Source: Cydia pomonella
Taxonomy: Eukaryota > Arthropoda > Insecta > Lepidoptera > Tortricidae
Reading direction: 5' to 3'
DNA length: 64,000 nt
NCBI RefSeq assembly: GCF_033807575.1
Contig: NC_084705.1
Span: forward strand, 12,828,019 to 12,892,018
Under the pieces are notes generated by a model. That model was not told the origin of the DNA. It saw nothing but the letters and a program-made list of their open reading frames with translations, and ran no database searches. Below are positions 10,339 to 22,900 of the stretch, in pieces (the first letter of the stretch is position 1; each line of letters starts with the position of its first letter). A program made the position numbers and the translations under genes.

Positions 10339-11154
10339 TCAACAGGCACAGGGGACAGTATCAGACTGTCGAACGACTGCAAACTGAGATTCAAACGGTT
10401 TATTCTCTGGAAATGAAGCTTTAGTTTTTATATCTTCTTTCAAACATGCAGACGGAGGATTTATATTGTGAAGCATTAATTGCATGGATTTGGATTGTTC
10501 ACGCAGAGGAGGCATGACGTGATACAGCTTATACCAAAATTTAGGGTCTTCCCAAGCGAGGTATGTATTATTATAAAGGTAAAGTTGTAGGTCCGAAGGC
10601 AGTACTTCAGGTTTATTCAAACCGCAACGGACTATTAGCACACGTGCTGTTCGGCGCTCCATCGCATGTGCATGGGCAGCATGGAACTCTTCTAGTGCCC
10701 ACTTAGATTTGGCATAGTTATCTGAAACTAGCAAGAGTGTGCGCCGAGCACACAGCACCGAGCGAGCAATCTGTTCCATCACAGCGTCCCCCGGTTGCCA
10801 ATCACGACAGTGTTCTATTGTAGAGTACCCAAGTTTCTCCAATCCACTCTTTAGTTCATTAAGCCTTTCAAGATCGTCATAAGCGTATGATAGGAATACA
10901 TCATGAGTCTTGTCCGGGTCGTTAACTTTGTCATTAGCACTGAGAATCCAGCGGAGACATAAGTTACGTTTAAACAAAAGTTGCTTGACTCGTGGCAATA
11001 GACGTTGCAATATTAAACCTGCCACTACCAACGTCAATAATGGCACCGCTACACCGAACAGTATCGGCAGCAGAACACTGGCACACAGCTCGTTTTTCGT
11101 TTTCAAAGAAACATAACTCTGATCCATGCACTGTGTTGTATCCCAATCAAGTAC
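10339..11154 (-). CDS. Toll: Toll A exon 9: transmembrane segment and TIR domain
   Basis: 271 residues plus stop. DWDTTQC and NELC close the second cysteine cluster. A membrane helix follows (LLPILFGVAVPLLTLVVAGL), then a basic stop-transfer stretch and the TIR domain with boxes DVFLSYAYDD, RDWQPGD and DPKFW. The cytoplasmic tail has NPPS and ends TVPCAC. Acceptor TTGTCTACAG, intron only 127 nt. Confidence 0.97.
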   Translation of the reverse strand, partial: VLDWDTTQCMDQSYVSLKTKNELCASVLLPILFGVAVPLLTLVVAGLILQRLLPRVKQLLFKRNLCLRWILSANDKVNDPDKTHDVFLSYAYDDLERLNELKSGLEKLGYSTIEHCRDWQPGDAVMEQIARSVLCARRTLLLVSDNYAKSKWALEEFHAAHAHAMERRTARVLIVRCGLNKPEVLPSDLQLYLYNNTYLAWEDPKFWYKLYHVMPPLREQSKSMQLMLHNINPPSACLKEDIKTKASFPENKPFESQFAVVRQSDTVPCAC

Positions 11155-13916
11155 CTGTAGACAAGGATACATCCATATAAAGCAAACCTTATTTTAGGTG
11201 TTACTGGCATGTTAACAGACATAGTAATATCAAATTGTAAATAACCAGTATTGTAATTGATGATTGATTTGATTTACATACCACACGTTTTAGGAGGTTA
11301 AATGCAGGTGCATCGCCACAACTGCAGGCTAACCGATTGCCGGCGAGTAACACAGATCGGTTCTTCCCTGCGGCATGCTCACCACTAAGCAATTGCGCCG
11401 CGGCTAGTGTGACGTGTGCAATACTGTTATTACGCACGTCTAATACCTGCAAACAAAAATAATTTAGTCATAGTACAGACAAAAATATTGGGTTTACGGA
11501 CCCAGAAGGAATCTCCACAGCTGCTGCTCAAAAGAAACTGGCCCACCATTAGCACAGCAAAGATCGCAACATGTACGACACGATATCGTCACCATGCCTA
11601 CGCTGCGTCAAATGCTGGTCAAATCTTAGTTCCTTTCATCTATTTGATAACGCATTTCAGGTGATTGCGCATAATAATATATCAATTGCCCATAAAATTA
11701 ACTCAACATTACATCATCATTGTCACCGTGGTTTAATTTGGCACGCTTGTCCCGTCGATAATAACAAAACAGCATACGACATTTTCCAACGAACGTTTCT
11801 TTGACTATGAAGAACATTTTAAGTGGAAAGTGGACAGCCGCATCTCCATACAAACGTAGTCCCCATTTTCCTCTCTGGATATCAACATCATACCTAGAAA
11901 ATATTTTTATAAAATTTGAGGTACAATATTAACTACAGCTATGACCCTTCACTTTGATTTTGTTTTGATTTTTAAATTATACATATAAGGCCACTTGCAC
12001 CAAACACTAACCAGGGGTTAACCGGTTAAACCTGGAGTTTCCATGGTTACCAGTACAATTTGACACTGGGCAAACGGCTTAACCGGTTAACCCCGGGTTA
12101 GTGGGATGGTGCAAATGGCCCTAAGTATATGAGTTGGCGTTTCCGAAAATTGTATGTAATTTGTCTTTCGCTCTTAAATCGTCATAAAATCGGCAAAGTG
12201 TCATATTTATGATGAACTATGCATCAAATTATATATAAATATTTTCCATAATTAATATTTGTCTAGAGAGTAAAATGTGGCTAAATTTGTATGGAGTAGC
12301 GGTCGTCGAAATAAAGTTACATAATAAATAAATACATATACAAATCTGTACTAACGCGTAGGGTATCAGATATGTCCGTTTCGTCAATGTTGGTGATGTT
12401 GTTGTTGGGAGCATGAAGCTCGACGAGTGCGAGGCGTGGCACGGCGTCTAGTGCGCCGGGTCCAACATGTAGCGCCAGCGGAAACTCCCGTGCGGCCGGC
12501 GGCCAGCGAGGCGCCTGCGGCAACGTGCCCGTGCACCGAACCACCGTTGCGTTATCGCGTGGGCGTTTTTCGCACGAACACTCTGTAAAATATAATTTCG
12601 ATGAGAAAACAGACTAAAACACCATCGTTTTCAATCAACAGTTCAAATTTAGGAGGGAAGAATAGCTTTGCGATCCTAGCGAAATAATGCGCGGTATTTT
12701 TTCTATGAAATTCCATTTCGGGAGAAAACGTTTTCCATTAACTAAATCTTAACCAATCACTTTGATTTTAATGTCAATCGCTTCAGCATAATATAAGATC
12801 GCAATATATATTATGCTAAAGCGATTGACATTAAAATAAATATTCTAGGTTTATAGGTTTCATTAAAATATATATATATATTTTTTTTTTCAAACATTAA
12901 AAACAAAAGGAAAACCTAATAAACCTAGTTTTTTACTGTGTCAATAACATGGAGAATGGAAAATATTTCGAAGTGGAAAAACGTTTTCTCTTTTTGGATG
13001 TACGATGATCGTACATCCGTCTATATACGATATCGTACTGCGATCACTTATTTTTGCACTTAGACGAATTAGCGAAACTGTTTCGACCCAAGCAGCGCTA
13101 CTCGCTTATAATGGCTACGTTAATTCTCTCGTTATGGACTTGTAGTTTGGGGAAACTGTATTGACAGACGCAATATTTATAACACAGAAGCGTTGTATCA
13201 GAGCCATATTTGGCATAAACTAGGTATATAGGCTCATGTCGCACTTATTTTACAAAAAAAATCATACTCACTTTCCCTAGTATGTACTCGTACATTTTCA
13301 AAGTGTGTGTTTTCGTACATAAGTATAAATACATGTTTGTGGAATTCCAAACTATGGGTCCCCGCGCGACCAGAACACAGTATAAGTTTAATAATGTGAA
13401 TATATTTAAATCACAAGTCCACGCTTGGCTAATACAGCAATGTTTTTATAGTATTAATGATTTTTTAAATAATGATTTAAGTAATGGGATTTGATTGTAT
13501 TTGACATACATTTTATTTTATTTCATTTTTGTTATTGCACGATTTTTAGGGTTCCGTAGCCAAATGGCAAAAAACGGAACCCTTATAGATTCGTCATGTC
13601 CGTCTGTCTGTCCGATTATGTCACAGCCACTTTTTTCGGAAACTATAAGAGCTATACTGTTCAAACTTGGTAAGTAGATGTATTCTATGAACAATGCATT
13701 AATGATGCATTAAGATTTTTACACAAAAATAGAAAAAAAAAACAATAAATTTTGGGGGTTCCCCATACTTAGAACTGAAACTCAAAAAATCTCTTTTCAT
13801 CAAACCCATACGTGTGGGGTATCTATGGATAGGTCTTTAAAAATGATATTGAGGTTTCTAATATCATTTTTTTTCTAAACTGAATAGTTTGCGCGAGAGA
13901 CACTTCCAAAGTGGTA

Positions 13917-13965
<49 letters not shown>

Positions 13966-16900
13966 GTAACTTCTAAAATAACAGAATGAAAAATCTAAAA
14001 AAAATTATAATATAATAATAACTCCACGGCCGATTCGGCCACGGCGACTGCTATCAACTCCGTTGCTGTCTCTGGTGTGCTCGCAAGTGACTGATGTAGC
14101 CGATCTTGCTACCAAAAGTTCGCGAACATTGCGGGCATGTGAGCACACCATTTTCGTAATTATAGTGCATAGCCGCGGGTGGTCTGGCTTTTATATCGTC
14201 GCGCTTGGCGTCCAGCTCTAAGCGCCGACGAGCTTCGAAATCAGCTACTTTGGCATTTATAGTAGCCCGCCACTCCATTCGTATGGCTGCCTGCTGCTCC
14301 CATCGCGAGGGCTCTATACGACACTTTTTCATGTGCCGCTTAAGCACATCTTTGTACCTGAGGAATTGGCCACCCTGTTTCCGCTTGCCCTCCTCAAGCT
14401 CAGAATAAAAGATGCGCCTAGCCACACGCTGGTCGTTCATCCGTGAAACGTGACCGCACCAACGAAGCTGACGTCGCATGAGGTATACCTCGATACCACC
14501 CACATTTGCTCTACGCAGCACTTCGGTATTCCGAACACGATCAGACCATCGGATCTTCAGTATTTTGCGTAGGCATCTGAGGTGGAATCGGTCCAGCATG
14601 CGAATATGGCGGCGATAAACGGTCCACGTTTCAGCGGAGTATAGAAGGTTAGGCAGCACGACTGCCATATAAACGGATATCTTAAAAATTGGTTTGAACG
14701 AGATCTAGTAAGTACTTAGTTTTTTTTTAATACGTCATAAAATTAAAAAAAAATTTTTTTTCATCAAACCCATACGTATGGGTTATCTATAGATAATAAT
14801 AAATAATAATAATTCAGCCTATATACGTCCCACTGCTGGGCACAGGCCTCCTCTCATGCGCGAGAGGGCTCGGGCTATAGTCCCCACGCTAGCCCAATGC
14901 GGATTGGGGACTTCACATACACCTTTGAATTTCTTCGCAGATGCATGCAGGTTTCCTCACGATGTTTTCCTTCACCGAAAAGCTAGTGGTAAATATCAAA
15001 TGATATTATAGATAGGTCTTCAAAAATGATATTTAGGTTTCTAATATCATTTTTTTATTCTAAACTGAATAGTTTGCGCGAGAGACACTTCCAAAGTAAA
15101 AAAATGTGTCCCCCCCCTGTAAATTCTAAAATAACAGACTGAAAAGTCTGGAAAAAAATATATGATATACATTACAATGCAAACTTCCACCGAAAATTGG
15201 TTTGAACGAGATCTAGTAAGTAGTTTTTTTTAAATACGTCATAAAAATTAAAAAAAAAAATTTTTTTTCATCAAACCCATACGTGTGGGGTAGTAAACCC
15301 ATACGGCTAGCTAGCGCCAAGGAAGCAATGTTATGTTTCTCGAGGAGCAGGTAAAAAACAGGGCCGGATTTTCACACAAATATATTTGGGTGGTTTTACG
15401 AAATAACGCTAACTCTTCAGACTTCTAACAAACTGACACTGTTTGTATGGTTTGCATGAAAGAGTTAGCGTGATTTGACTCTAAACGATATGCATATATT
15501 GTTTTATATTTATTTATTTTATGCATACACTATTATGTATATGTTACTTATTTTTTTGTTGACTCATAATATAAATTTGTATAAATGTTTTACTAAATGT
15601 GTACTCTATTGTAAATAATATCTTTATTTTAGTGTACATAATTATAACATATAGGTCTATTTTAACATTAGTAGTACGGGATTGTTAAATGGATATACAT
15701 ATTTATTACTATTTTACCATTGTTTTATTGTTTATTTAAAATTAGCCTATTTAAAGTTTAAAATTAGCAAACAACTGTTTAAACAGTTGATTATCAAAAT
15801 GAGTATATCTCGTTATTATTGTAATTACACAAACCCATTCTGTTAGATGTGTACCTAGTATTTAAATAGTGTTATGTTTTATCTCTTTAAATTAAAGAAC
15901 GTAAAACCACCCAAATATATTTGTGTGAAAATCCGGCCCTGTTTTTTACCTGCTCCTCGAGAAACATAACATTGCTTCCTTGGCGCTAGCTAGCCGTGCG
16001 CTCGCATTACCAGTGCAAGCGAGGTCTTCGAATACGTATCTTTGTTTCGGATCGCAGTGTCACAAGTTAAGCTGGTTTGAGAGCGTTTAGTCGCCTACCT
16101 TAGACGCACCAATAGAGATCAGACAGCTATTCTGTTAGAATTCTGTATTAGTTCATAATGAATCTTATTCCGTGCTCAATAGAGTAGTAATTCAATAAAC
16201 GCTACCTATGCGGCTTGACCATTTTTTCATAGTGGCACGCGCCTTTGCGGTTTTTAAACAATAGATAAGACGATAATCCGTAGAAGCTCACGGAGAAAAA
16301 TAGAAACTATAATTGTAATGTTCAAATGAAGCTCTTTCAAATGATACCGTCTTCCAAATTTTAAATCGATAGCTTAAGTACTTTTCCACCTATTATTATG
16401 TTATTCATGTTTATGTTGTTATTATTATTAGAATGTTATTTAGCAATGTGCCAGACAGACGGACGAACAGAGTCGCACCATAATAAATCCTTTTGAACCT
16501 TTTCGGTACGGAACCCTAAAAAAGGTGTCAACGTGGTGTCAACTCACCGTCGATGGATCTGTGATTATAATACATAATATAAAAAAATAGGAGGAAATGA
16601 ACATCGTCATTCAGCTCAAACCTAAGGATTAATGGCGACGACGAAGGATTTGCATACGCGTAATTAAGATTATGAGTAGTAAATAGAAGTCTTCATAGTT
16701 TATTTAAAAGTGAGTAGATTAACGTGTGCGGGCATGGCAATAGAGTCGAACGGTACGTTCAGGATCTCCATAGTGATTTGGTTACACCTAATGAAGATCA
16801 TACCTGGCAAACAGAAGCCTTCATACGGGCAGAGAATATCATCGGGTCCGTGAGCGAGCAGCGTAGCGCGTGTGGGCACAGGTACCGAGTCGCATGGAAC

Positions 16901-19900
16901 GTCGTCTACCAGCTCCAACATTGAGCAAACACGCAGAGCCTCACGCAGCCAGTACGCGCCGCAGTCGCAGGTCAGCGCATTCAACTTTAACTGCACTGGT
17001 ACTCGCTGTAACATGTAAAGCCATATTTTAGCTCCAATAATTGAAAACACCACCTCACGCAAATAATTGATGCCCCCTTATTTCAGTGTTAAACATTGAC
17101 ATAACAGACAGACAGACTCTGATTGTGGTTTTATGTAAGAATTCAATGGTCTGATGCCATTATTTTACATTACCGCAAGAACATTGGTATCGCCGGGTGT
17201 TGAGGATGCGTCTTGAATGCATTGCTTCACATCACTAGGTAACACTTCGATAAAGCGCAACAAATTGTTGCTCAGGTTGAGCCAAACCGGCTCTCCTGCC
17301 GTCTTGTGCAAGTTTCTCTTCATTTCTAGCTCGTCGTACTGCAAATTATCAAATATTTATTTACTCGAAAGATTTAGTAGGTGTGAAAATTCTTAGACTT
17401 TTAGTTTTGCTAATTCACAAAAAATATTCTAGTACGTATGTTATCCCAGTTCCTAACTAATAGAGGCTGAAGTTATAGATGCCTGTGCCTTAATATAAAT
17501 AGGGTGTCATTTAATCGATCTGCAAAATATTCCTTTTTTGTTGAACAAAAATATATATTTGGTCTGCCAAAATGTATACTCGGTCAGCAACTTATGGTTA
17601 GCAAGTATTTCTAAACCAGTTCGCAATAAGTGTCACACTGAGCTGCTCTAAATTGATTTGGTTAATTAATAATTTGCAGATTAATTATTTAATCGGCAGT
17701 AAGCGATCCACCATTAATCAAATTTTGATAAGCAATCAGTGGGTAAGCGGATTATTTCATTTTGGATTACAATTTAGCTGATACGCAAAAATTGGTTACT
17801 TGAAAAACTGTTGATCAGCAACCAACCGAACATACCCCTTTTGCTAACCAGCTGATTTTTTAATCAAAAATAATATTGGCCTTCATTTGATTACTTCCCT
17901 TTCATTTTGTCGTTCAAAAAACTTACTGCCCATTCACAAAATGGGCGCAACTAGCTCTTTGTTGGAGTGAGGGGTGAAGTGGCCGGGACGCAACTGTGGC
18001 GGGGTGAAGCTGTTGGATCTGGGTAGTTCCGGCGCTGCGGAAGAGCAGCCCTTGCACGGGGGTAGGACAGACAAGACCACGTGGATAGTGGGGTGCACTG
18101 ATTCGGTTTTAGATGACCTTGACATTTTGGTAACCTTGAGATTTTGGTGGTGGTGATATATTGTCACGTGGGTTGATTTCACTCCGCCTGCAACTGTGCC
18201 TATTTTTCAAATCAAACGTTAGTCACCTTATTATATCAGTACCCCTAATAATAATAATAATAAGCCCCCAGGGCAGCTTGTGGCGAGCTGAATGGGAAGT
18301 GACGTCCCTTGGGTCCCATACCCCCGAGAGTCGGCCAGGCCCCTCTCTCCGGCTTGCCTTGATTGGCCGGCTGGAGTGAACACTGAGCAGGGGCCGCAGG
18401 ACTCTCACCTCTGGCTTGCCTTTACCGGCCGTCCAGAGTGGGGTGTCAGAGCTATATGCTCGCAGGGTGGAAGTGAAATATGCATAAGACGCGAGTTGGC
18501 ACAGTGGCTTGGGTAGAAAGCGGCGCACACCTCTCCACACCCTGAGCCACTCATGTAATGTTGTCCCCTTGTCGCTCCGTGCGAGCGGCCGTTTTCGGGG
18601 ACCCATATTGTGAGTTGGCGAGTCACCACCTGCCCACTTTTTTTTTCATGTTTTTAACATATGATTAGGGCAGGTGCCATAGTCTTCTTCATAGTCCCGG
18701 CTATCAGTCCACTAGTATTTCAACCCAATAGCCCTGTATTTTTTTACAATAGCCCCACACTAACAGGGGTTTATCCTTGGGTGCATTGCTATAGTGCATA
18801 CAGGGATAATCGTCGGTTGGTGTCACATCACATTTAGTAAATTGTCTATTACAAAGGGCCTCTACGTGTTGGCTTCGGCCCCACGCACGCCTTCCAAATG
18901 TCCGGGACCCCATGGTCCCGAGATAAAGTAAAGACAGATAATAATAATAATAATAATTCAGCCTATATACGTCCCACTGCTGGGCACAGGCCTCCTCTCA
19001 TGTGCGAGAGGGCTCGGGCTATAGTCCCCACGCTAGCCCGATGCGGATTGGGGACTTCACATACACCTTTGAATTTCTTCGCAGATGTATTGCAGGTTTC
19101 CTCACGATGTTTTCCTTCACCGAAAAGCTAGTGGTAAATATCAAATGATATTTCGTACATAAGTTCCGAAAAACTCATTAGTACGAGCCAGGATTTGAAC
19201 CCGCGACAGGATTGAAAGTCGGACGTCATTTCCACTCTACACTACACTACACTACACTAGTGTAAATAAATTCGATTTCGAAACGTGACGTACGCGTTTG
19301 CGTTTAGACTCATTTTGTATGTGATTTAGAAAGAGCGCGCCAAGCGGGACGTTTTGGAAACTCAAAATCCTATACAAAATGAGATTTAACGCAAACGCGT
19401 TCGTCACATTATGATGTCGATTAAATTTACACTAGGGGTACAGATTACCATTCCTTTCATATGCCTACGTTTGAATTAAACTGCTTAGAGACATGTTTTT
19501 TCTACGAACCAATTTTTACATCTTCCTGACCAAATAATAATTTTGCAGCTCAAATATTTATAAGCAGATAAATTATGACAGAAGCAGATTGATATTGTTT
19601 ATAATGTTGACCGTTATTGAATTATTTGCTGAATAAGATTTGTAGCTTGATTTTTATTTATTGCTAGCAAAATCATTGTTCAATCAGCTGTTCATTTAAT
19701 TACTTTCCATATAAATAGTTAAAATATTTTTTGGTGTGTGTTTTTTAAAATTCATTTATATTACACCGGATTTATTGGTATATTGATTATATTTAAGAAT
19801 ACCGTCGTTGAAACCGTTTTTATTGAAAACTTCTTATTTAATATAAACTGAAACATTACATCAATGTATTGTACTTTTTTTGTTAAGGTTTGGTTATTTA

Positions 19901-22900
19901 ATTGTTGCCCGTAACTTCGTACGCGTAATTTTTTTATGTTGGATACTTTACATTAACATTGAACACTGTATTTACAGCAATAAATATCACTAGGGTTAAT
20001 AATTTAAGGGATAAATAAAAATAAAAAAAAACACTGAAATATCTTTCTTGTTTTCTAATTGTACGACTTGCTGACAAGGGAGTGAATTTTCAAAAACGCT
20101 GTATTTACGTTTATTTATGTGTTTTGACATGGTGCAAAATTTCAAGCTCTAGGTTAAAATAAGACTAGAAACCCCATAAAAATTTTCGCCCCTTTTTATT
20201 TTTTCAAAATTGCTTCTTATTTTGGATAGAATGTAACCTAATGTGCAAACGTCAACTTTATAACTTTTGTAGTTTCGGAGTTTCGGCTCTGCGTGGATGA
20301 GTCAGTCAGGAGTCAGGATATTATACGCACGTAGTACGTATTTAAATATAAAAAAATAAATTAAAGATTATGACACATTGTTATGAAGGAAACGTTATGT
20401 AAATAAAAGTAATATCGTCGCCCCCATGCTTAACTAACATATCTGCAAATTTGACAAAATTGAGATTTTGATGTAAATCTGTACCAAATACGATAATGCA
20501 TAATGTCACCAATTTTTAGATTTCTGTCTTTTAAGCTTTCGAAGTTTCATTTCTAACTCATGGTAGACTTTCGAAGTGTAGATAAGGTATTTTTCCTTGG
20601 CCGATAGAATTGTGACGCCCGTGGATAATTAACGAATCTACCATTTTCGTTAACTTTCTATAATGGCAATTAGTATTAACATGTGGCTTGTATTATTTAT
20701 CTGTGGCGTTTATAAATAAAAATAAAAATCATTTATTTCGGACGACACAATCCATATTTTGTTAGTTACAAATATACTTAAATTACTATGTTAGTACCTA
20801 AACTAAGATGTTGGGAGGTCCAGTGCCTAATTAATGCACTGTCCCATCTCCCTGCCACGACGGCCAGGAGACTGTGGCGGCTGTCGCGCACCCTTCGGAG
20901 CGTCGCGGCGGCGCAGCGCTTGCGCATCGTTGTTTATAGGCAGACGGACTCTCAAATTTGTTGTTTTTATATATCTTTTACATTCAAATTAAGGGCAAAT
21001 GCCAAGAAAAAATTGATGTAGAAACTAGATTACATTTGACCAAAACCTTACAACTAATGTAGTAAGTAGGCTCAATGGACACAAATTGCGAAATCATGTG
21101 TATTTTCATATAATTTTAAGTATGTATAATTACCATCATAGCAGTATAATTTTAGGGTAAAAAGGCTAGTAGGTATAATAGCCGAGAGGTGACGAGCGAA
21201 ACTTTAAATTAAAAATTTGAACTTTTTTCAAAGTAGGTACTTATAAGTAATTGTGGTCAAAAGTTAAAACCCGCTCGATGACCTTGTTCCGTCGCAAGTT
21301 TTGCGTGGCGCGCTATATCTTCCAATTAGTGGCTTGATGCTCCCTCCAATTCAGATGAATAATATTGATTGACAGGTATGACTAAAATTCTATGTGACGT
21401 GATAACATTTCAGAACTTAAATAAGTTTGTTTTGTTAAAAAAAATCCACACTTAATTAGAAATGGCACATATCAACCGCTGGGACTAGTATGTTTTAACT
21501 ACGGTTGGTTTAAACTACGAGTATGTTTTTTATACTTAAATTATTACTTTAGTTGGGTGCATTAATAGTAACTATACGAGTTTTATATAGTATTTAGCAT
21601 TTTCCTCATCCCTCCCATGATCCATCAACTCGCTACTAGTATCAAAATAAAGCGTGGGTTCTTATAGCAATACACCTTACTGGACGTAAACCTTACGCCA
21701 TTACATTAAGGTATATGAATGCTCAGTTTACTGCATCAACAATAATAGCACGTAAGTGACGTAAGCCGTAAGCTTTACCAACTCGATTAGCAATAATAAG
21801 TAAGGTTCCTATAGATAATTGATGCAGCATTATTCTAATGAAATTCTCTATATGCGGAATGTATCGTCCCGCATCATACTAGACACTTTACAAATGAAAT
21901 GTACACTATCTTTCTGTTGCCGTTTGAGCATATTGGCAGTCCAGTACCTAACTACTGAAAACAAGATCATAACGATAATTTCTTAAACCACAAGATAGAA
22001 GATATACTTCTTACTTACAAAGTTGCCTGATATGTTTTCTGTGGTTATAATTAAACGAGTAGGTGGGTAAGAACTCAACTTCTGGCTACGTCGAAGAAGT
22101 TGGTAAACATCAGATAATACTTATTAGTAGTTTTGTTCTATAAAATTTAAAAACTTACCGTCAGATCGCCTATTTCGTTATAACTGAGATCTATATGCAT
22201 AAGTTCGTTGTTAAAGGTCCAATCATAGCAGATGCGAGTTGCGTGCGTACTTCGTAATTCCAGCCGACGCAAGGTCTGAGGCAAGTTTGCGTATACTGTC
22301 AACAAATTGTAAATAATTCAGCCAGTTTAATTTATAATTTCAAAATAGTACATTTGATATAAAAATAAAATAAACCATGCTTTAACTAAGTTAAAAAAAC
22401 ACTCAATCAGTACGAATATTAAATAAACTATAATTATCTTGGCAGAGTTTTGGTATGTATAATTTTATTTTGCGTTTGTTTAATTGTCCGAGACGTTATT
22501 GGCATAAGCTGTTTAGCATAATAGGTTTTAGGTGAATGTTTACATTACATTACCCCGCGGAAAAGTCTTTCTGCGCGGTGTGCCACCACGCTAAACGACC
22601 GGCTGGACATTTTATGAGGGGACTATCATGTAAACCTCCACCGACCAAGGGCAGTAAAGACCCCGTTAGGACCCCGAGGCTGAACATGTTGACCGCCCGA
22701 GTGGCTAATGACAGTGCAAACACCATCATGGATTGTGATGCTGCTACACCATGAACTACTACAAACGAACGCGAACAACTGCGTTCGCGCTCAGGACCTG
22801 CTAATGCAGGTCTTAACGGAATGTGGCGTGAGTGTAGGGGTTGTGGCGAAACCTTGGTGTATCCCCCCTCGGACAAATTTGGTGGGGGCAACGGATGGCA

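Larger units (their letters stand above)
13548..15300 (+). mobile_element. GTTCCGTA-family element, interrupted by a LINE and a SINE
   Basis: Starts agggttccgtagccaaatgg, then ctgtctgtccgatt and catcaaacccatacgtgtgg, matching the better preserved inverse copy at 59481-60334. It is split by a LINE fragment (about 14017-14677), after which attggtttgaacgagatct resumes. It is split again by a SINE (14796-15006) flanked by an 8-bp duplication tatagata. The internal unit (from catcaaaccc to taatacgtcata) appears repeated, as in the 59481 copy. No coding capacity was seen. Confidence 0.75.

Noticed and set aside
18223..18606. 127-codon minus-strand frame
   Set aside because: It lies in a GC-rich LINE-UTR-like repeat, several overlapping frames are open on both strands, and no domain is visible.
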